A DNA stretch of 64,000 nucleotides from assembly GCA_029268065.1 (NCBI GenBank), contig JAJUHC010000001.1, forward strand, positions 62,001 through 126,000. Reading direction: 5' to 3'. Below the pieces are notes generated by a model, which was given only the letters and a program-made list of their open reading frames with translations, was not told where the DNA came from and ran no database searches. This DNA is from Clostridiales bacterium. Its GTDB lineage: Bacteria > Bacillota > Clostridia > Oscillospirales > Oscillospiraceae. Position 1 is the stretch's first letter, and each line of letters starts with the position of its first letter. Made by a program: the position numbers and the translations under genes. Shown here piece by piece: positions 60,552 through 64,000 of the stretch.

Positions 60552-61574
60552 ATGTTGATTTTGCTTACCGGAGGAGCGGGCTTCATCGGTTCCCATACGG
60601 CGGTCGAGCTGATATGTGCCGGTCATGAGGTGATTATTGCCGACAACCTTGTCAACAGCAAGGAGAGCGTGCTTGGGCGCATAAAAATGATTACCGGGAA
60701 AAACGTTAAGTTTTATAAGATAGACGTCAGCGATAAAAAGGAGCTTGAAGGGGTTTTCGCGCAGAACAGTATAGACGCCGTGATACATTTCGCGGGACTG
60801 AAGGCGGTGGGGGAATCCGTGAGCAAGCCGCTCGCGTACTATCGGAACAATCTGGATGCGGCGCTGACACTGCTCGAGACGATGGAGAAGTTCGGCGTCA
60901 AAAGGCTCGTTTTCAGTTCGTCGGCCACGGTCTACGGCGTTCCAGAAACGGTCCCCCTCGTCGAGGGAATGAAAACCGGCTGCACGAATCCCTACGGCTG
61001 GACGAAATTCATGATAGAACAGATAATGACCGACGCCTGCTTTGCCGACAAGGAGTTTTCAGCTGCGATACTGCGCTATTTCAACCCCATAGGAGCGCAC
61101 GAGTCCGGGCTGATAGGAGAGGAGCCGCAAGGGATCCCAAACAACCTTCTGCCGTATATTACCCAGGTGGCGGTCGGCAGGCTGAATAAGCTCCGGGTGT
61201 TCGGCAATGATTACCCGACGAAGGACGGCACCGGCGTGCGGGACTACATCCATGTCGTAGACCTTGCGAAGGGGCACCTCGCGGCCATCGATTATGCCTC
61301 GAAGCACAGGGGGGCCGAGGTGTTCAATCTGGGAACGGGAACGGGGTACAGTGTGCTTGACATAGTTCACGCCTTTGAAAGGGTCAACGGCGTTCCGGTT
61401 CCTTACGAAATTACGGACCGCCGGCCGGGAGACATCGCCGAGTGCTATGCTGATCCGGAAAAGGCAAACAGGGTTCTCGGCTGGAGGGCCGAAAAGACAC
61501 TGGACGACATGTGCCGCGACTCGTGGAACTGGCAGAGGAAGAATCCCGAGGGCTTCGACACCGCAATCGGGTGA
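60552..61574 (+). CDS. galE: UDP-glucose 4-epimerase
   Basis: This 340-residue short-chain dehydrogenase-fold enzyme interconverts UDP-glucose and UDP-galactose for sugar use and polymer synthesis. LLTGGAGFIGSHTAVEL is the NAD-binding motif. FSSSATVYG carries the catalytic Ser, and NPYGWTKFMIEQI the Tyr-x3-Lys pair with Trp in the middle. VRDYIHVVDLAKGH and RRPGDIAECYADPEKA are further GalE marks. It stands alone and is followed by a family 2 repeat. Confidence 0.96.
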   Translation: MLILLTGGAGFIGSHTAVELICAGHEVIIADNLVNSKESVLGRIKMITGKNVKFYKIDVSDKKELEGVFAQNSIDAVIHFAGLKAVGESVSKPLAYYRNNLDAALTLLETMEKFGVKRLVFSSSATVYGVPETVPLVEGMKTGCTNPYGWTKFMIEQIMTDACFADKEFSAAILRYFNPIGAHESGLIGEEPQGIPNNLLPYITQVAVGRLNKLRVFGNDYPTKDGTGVRDYIHVVDLAKGHLAAIDYASKHRGAEVFNLGTGTGYSVLDIVHAFERVNGVPVPYEITDRRPGDIAECYADPEKANRVLGWRAEKTLDDMCRDSWNWQRKNPEGFDTAIG

Positions 61575-61600
61575 GACGTAGGCTGCCGAAATCAAAAGAG

Positions 61601-61755
61601 CAGGGGCTGCTGCAAAACAAATTTGCGATGGCAAATTGCACAAAAAAAGCGGCCCTACAAACAAAAAAATGCGCTTTGAAATGGCTTTTAAGGCCAAATC
61701 AAGGCGCATTTTTGTACATTATTTTTCGACCAGGGCGTTTAGCTGCAGCCCCCTG
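61601..61755. mobile_element. Family 2 short non-coding repeat (MITE-like), copy D
   Basis: This 155-bp element has inverted-repeat ends: CAGGGGCTGCTGCAAAAC on the left and, as reverse complement, CAGGGGGCTGCAGCTAAACG on the right. It matches copy C at 53576-53728 closely, including the run GCGGCCCTACAAAC. It lies between galE (plus, 26 bp away) and the GH114-like gene (minus, 13 bp away). No target duplication is visible. Confidence 0.75.
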
Positions 61756-61768
61756 TGCGGTTTACAAT

Positions 61769-62500
61769 CTATAAGTCCATGTACCCGTTTTTCGCATGGT
61801 AATACAAAAAACCGTTAAGCTCCGCCGCGGCCCTTACCTTGCGCCCGCTCAGCGGGTCGTATGCGCCGTCCGTAAGCATCAGTATCGTTAAATTGTATTT
61901 ATCCTTCAGGTATCTCAGCTTTTCGGACTCTGCGGCGTCGAACGCAGGAGGGTTTTCAACGCAGATCCCGTCCAAAAGCCCGGCGGTATAATGATACAAA
62001 AATTCGGTGCCGTTATTCTGGACCAATATCAATTCGGGAAAATATCCGCGAAGGCGGCGCAGAAAAGCAACCGCAGAATTGACAAGGGCGTTTTTCCGAG
62101 TTGCGGGCAGATTGAAATACTCAATGTCGGCGAGCGTGTCAATGAATATCCCGTCGAAGCCGCGGTTAAGGTATAGATCCGTAATTCGCTCCATAAGAAT
62201 CGACTGCCATTTTTCAGAGCCGAGGTCCGCAAGAAGATTGTTATAGGCTCTGTTCATGACGGGCCGGCCGCTGTGCTTGAGAAAGTCGTTTTCCGACAGA
62301 CGCGAACAGGCAGAGCTCTCCGGTGCTACCTCAATAAAGCTCAGATATGCGAGCAGACGGGTGCCGGAGCGCTTCAAACGCTCCAAGGCCGCGTTTTCGT
62401 GCCCCGAAGCCTCGATAACGGCAAGGTCAAAGGACGCAATTTCGTCTTCGCGTCCGAAGCCGTAGTATACGGCAAAGCTCAGCACATCGTTTATATTCAT
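61769..62500 (-). CDS. GH114-like (TM1410-type) protein without signal peptide
   Basis: This 243-residue protein looks like the TIM-barrel family that includes GH114 endo-alpha-1,4-polygalactosaminidases and TM1410. SFDLAVIEASGHEN is the first strand, GTRLLAYLSFIEVAP carries the family's conserved strand, RGFDGIFIDTLADIEYFN has the acidic pair, and LILVQNNGTEFL follows. GH114 enzymes are normally secreted, yet no signal peptide is seen, so it may act on internal material or not be catalytic. It overlaps the HD-GYP-like gene upstream by 4 bp, so the two are cotranscribed. Confidence 0.75.
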   Translation of the reverse strand: MNINDVLSFAVYYGFGREDEIASFDLAVIEASGHENAALERLKRSGTRLLAYLSFIEVAPESSACSRLSENDFLKHSGRPVMNRAYNNLLADLGSEKWQSILMERITDLYLNRGFDGIFIDTLADIEYFNLPATRKNALVNSAVAFLRRLRGYFPELILVQNNGTEFLYHYTAGLLDGICVENPPAFDAAESEKLRYLKDKYNLTILMLTDGAYDPLSGRKVRAAAELNGFLYYHAKNGYMDL

Positions 62501-64000
62501 ATCCCGGTCAGGTCTTTAATTCTTGAGACGTACTCGGATTTGATAAAGCAGGTCTCGCAATCGTTTCCGTGCGCCCTGCACCTGGCATCAGGGTACTCCC
62601 AGCATTTTCTTGATTTGGCTTTGTAAGCGGGGCAGTCGGCGCATATCTCCTGGGGAGAAAGACGCATTTCCCAGCAGGGCCCCAAAGGGCCGTCGACGGC
62701 GGCGCATTCCTTCTGCTTCCTCTCAAACCAGCCCACAAGAGCGTTTACAACCTTTGAGTCAAGCTGAGAGCCGGCAGCGGCCTTGAGCGCCTCCAGCGCG
62801 AGGGGAAAGGGCAGCGCCGGCCTGTAATCCCTTGAGCTGATGGTAGCGAGAAAGGTTTGAACCACGGCAAGTATCCTTGAGCCGATGGGGATGCTCTCTC
62901 CCGAGATGCCTGTCGGGTACCCGTGACCGTCGTAACGCTCATGGTGATACAGTATGCAGCGCGCGACGTTCAAATTGCCGGTCGTCGTTTCCACCAGTGA
63001 TGCGCCGACTTTGACATGCAGCTTCATGGTTTCAAACTCCAGCTCCGTGTATATGCCGGTCACGCCGAAAAGGTCGTCGGAGAGACAAATGGCGCCGATG
63101 TTGCTTAAAAAGGCCGCGAGAGCGGTATCCTCGGTTTCCTCCTCGCTCAAACCGAGCTCCCGCGCGATGATCATGGCGTATCTGTACATCAGGTGAGAAT
63201 AGCCGACTGTGGAGGGCCTCAGATTGTCCACAAGGTTCGCCATCATCTTGAGTATGTCCATGTTAGATTCGGCGATCTTCTTAAAACCGTCGTAATGGTT
63301 TATGATTTCGCTTATTCTTGTCATCATGACCTGAAGCGCGGACAAATGATAGCTTTTTACCGCGCGCGAACTCAGGAAGTAAAACACCGCGACGTTGCTG
63401 CCGCTCCTGTGGAAGAGCACAAACTTTATATTGTCATTGTTGAAGCAGCCTCTGATTTTTACGAAGCGTTCGTCAAAGTCCGAAATATAAGCGCTTTCCG
63501 TATCCCTGGGTATGCCTATGAGAAAGTCAAGCACCGAGGCATTTTTAAAAAGCTCCATGCTTTCCTTGTCTATTCCTAGAGCGGTTTCCAGGACTACGCT
63601 TCCCTCGCGGCGGCACAAAAGCACCGCACCGTCCGCACCCAGGGTTATGAGCGCCATCTTCATTACCATCTCAATAATGGAGCTGACATTTGTGAGAAAT
63701 CCCGAGATCTTTTTCGAAGCCCTTTCGGATACCTCAAACTCTTTGGCCTGATAGCTGCTGTCGCTCAGCTTGAGCAGGCATGAAACGATATTCCCGGCCT
63801 TGCCGCCGAGAGCGTCAAGCGCCTTTCGGGTCTTTGGGGGGATGTTTTTTATCGGACCCGCCAGGATTAGCATGTCCTTTGAAAGAGGTATAACGACCAG
63901 GTTTACCTGCCCTTCCCTTATCTCCATCGTCTGGGAGAATATTACGTCGGTCGGAAGCGTCAGTGGCATGGTATACGCGTCCTTTATGTAAGGGGCAAGG
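62497..64000 (-). CDS. HD-GYP-like signalling protein with degenerate metal site (5' end beyond window)
   Basis: The reading frame stays open to the window edge, so the true N-terminus may lie outside; from the first ATG at 63969 it is 490 residues. About 80-235 resembles a GAF-type sensor. About 255-405 is an HD-GYP-type domain: it keeps YHHERYDGHGYP and the GSRILAVVQTF helix, but the HD pair of the usual HDIGK motif reads SNIGA, so the metal-binding His and Asp are missing. The C-terminal 70 residues are Cys-rich (ICADCPAYKAKSRKCWEY and further Cys), like the CW-type tails of other signal proteins. It is probably a binding rather than a cyclic-di-GMP-cleaving protein. Confidence 0.7.
   Translation of the reverse strand, partial: LAPYIKDAYTMPLTLPTDVIFSQTMEIREGQVNLVVIPLSKDMLILAGPIKNIPPKTRKALDALGGKAGNIVSCLLKLSDSSYQAKEFEVSERASKKISGFLTNVSSIIEMVMKMALITLGADGAVLLCRREGSVVLETALGIDKESMELFKNASVLDFLIGIPRDTESAYISDFDERFVKIRGCFNNDNIKFVLFHRSGSNVAVFYFLSSRAVKSYHLSALQVMMTRISEIINHYDGFKKIAESNMDILKMMANLVDNLRPSTVGYSHLMYRYAMIIARELGLSEEETEDTALAAFLSNIGAICLSDDLFGVTGIYTELEFETMKLHVKVGASLVETTTGNLNVARCILYHHERYDGHGYPTGISGESIPIGSRILAVVQTFLATISSRDYRPALPFPLALEALKAAAGSQLDSKVVNALVGWFERKQKECAAVDGPLGPCWEMRLSPQEICADCPAYKAKSRKCWEYPDARCRAHGNDCETCFIKSEYVSRIKDLTGI

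Noticed and set aside
1-64000. tRNA, rRNA, CRISPR arrays, prophage or toxin-antitoxin genes
   Set aside because: I looked for cloverleaf-like GGTTCRANNCC segments, regularly spaced short repeats and phage or toxin gene patterns and found none. A dedicated tRNA or CRISPR search program would be the decisive test.

Overview
The window looks like a chromosomal segment of an anaerobic, probably spore-former-related member of the class Clostridia (Oscillospirales-like; the order is an inference). The evidence is strong AGGAGG-type ribosome binding sites with many GTG and TTG starts, sigma-A promoters (TTGACA-N17-TATAAT type), a T-box riboswitch, SLH-anchored surface proteins, a dgt-dnaG-rpoD block, an oxygen-sensitive class III ribonucleotide reductase, and ferredoxin-linked 2-oxoacid metabolism. 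Coding DNA is moderately GC-rich and the larger intergenic stretches are AT-rich. I found no rRNA, tRNA, CRISPR array, prophage or intact transposase.

Layout. 0.5-6.7 kb: a MarR regulator with palindromic operator-like DNA, two convergent SLH surface proteins (a GH25 muramidase and a phosphodiester glycosidase) sharing a terminator, and a MoaF-like protein. 6.9-12.0 kb: pfkA, dgt, dnaG and rpoD. 12.3-15.7 kb: a TetR regulator, an unassigned radical SAM enzyme and a divergent S-adenosylmethionine synthetase. 16-20 kb: a lipoprotein, a GT39-like mannosyltransferase, a PHP phosphatase, rpiB and a small membrane protein. 20.1-26 kb: two divergent units. One is an FAD oxidoreductase with a 53-residue Cys-rich protein. 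The other is a 60-residue Cys-rich protein with iorA, iorB and butyrate kinase. The two small proteins share a C-terminal C-x5-C-x2-C-G-x-C motif. 26-30 kb: an ECF transporter S component, a HAD phosphatase, a VOC protein and an enoate-reductase-like flavoprotein.

30.2-41.9 kb is a minus-strand purine operon, purE-C-F-M-N-(PurO-like)-(AICAR transformylase only)-D-L plus a DUF896 protein. The usual bifunctional PurH is replaced by two separate proteins. Between its promoter and the divergent nrdD promoter lies a roughly 240-bp GC-rich island with several hairpins and no convincing gene, which is a candidate noncoding RNA. 42.7-49.3 kb: nrdD-nrdG, an ECF sigma factor with an RsgI-like anti-sigma, and a GntR-ABC transporter operon. 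49.6-64 kb: DUF2207 and LemA proteins, an MFS exporter, nadE, asnB behind a T-box with an Asn (AAC) specifier, VanZ, mntH divergent from an MntR-like regulator, galE, a GH114-like protein, and an HD-GYP-like protein with lost metal ligands that runs off the window edge.

Two families of short non-coding repeats occur twice each. Family 1 (about 193 bp, built of five consecutive hairpins) has inserted at two unrelated terminators. In both cases the whole terminator hairpin is now present on each side as a 35-36 bp direct repeat. Family 2 (about 154 bp, with inverted-repeat ends) sits between convergent genes in both copies. The hairpin-targeting repeat, the paired small Cys-rich proteins, the GC-rich island and the radical SAM-MetK pair are the items most worth following up.
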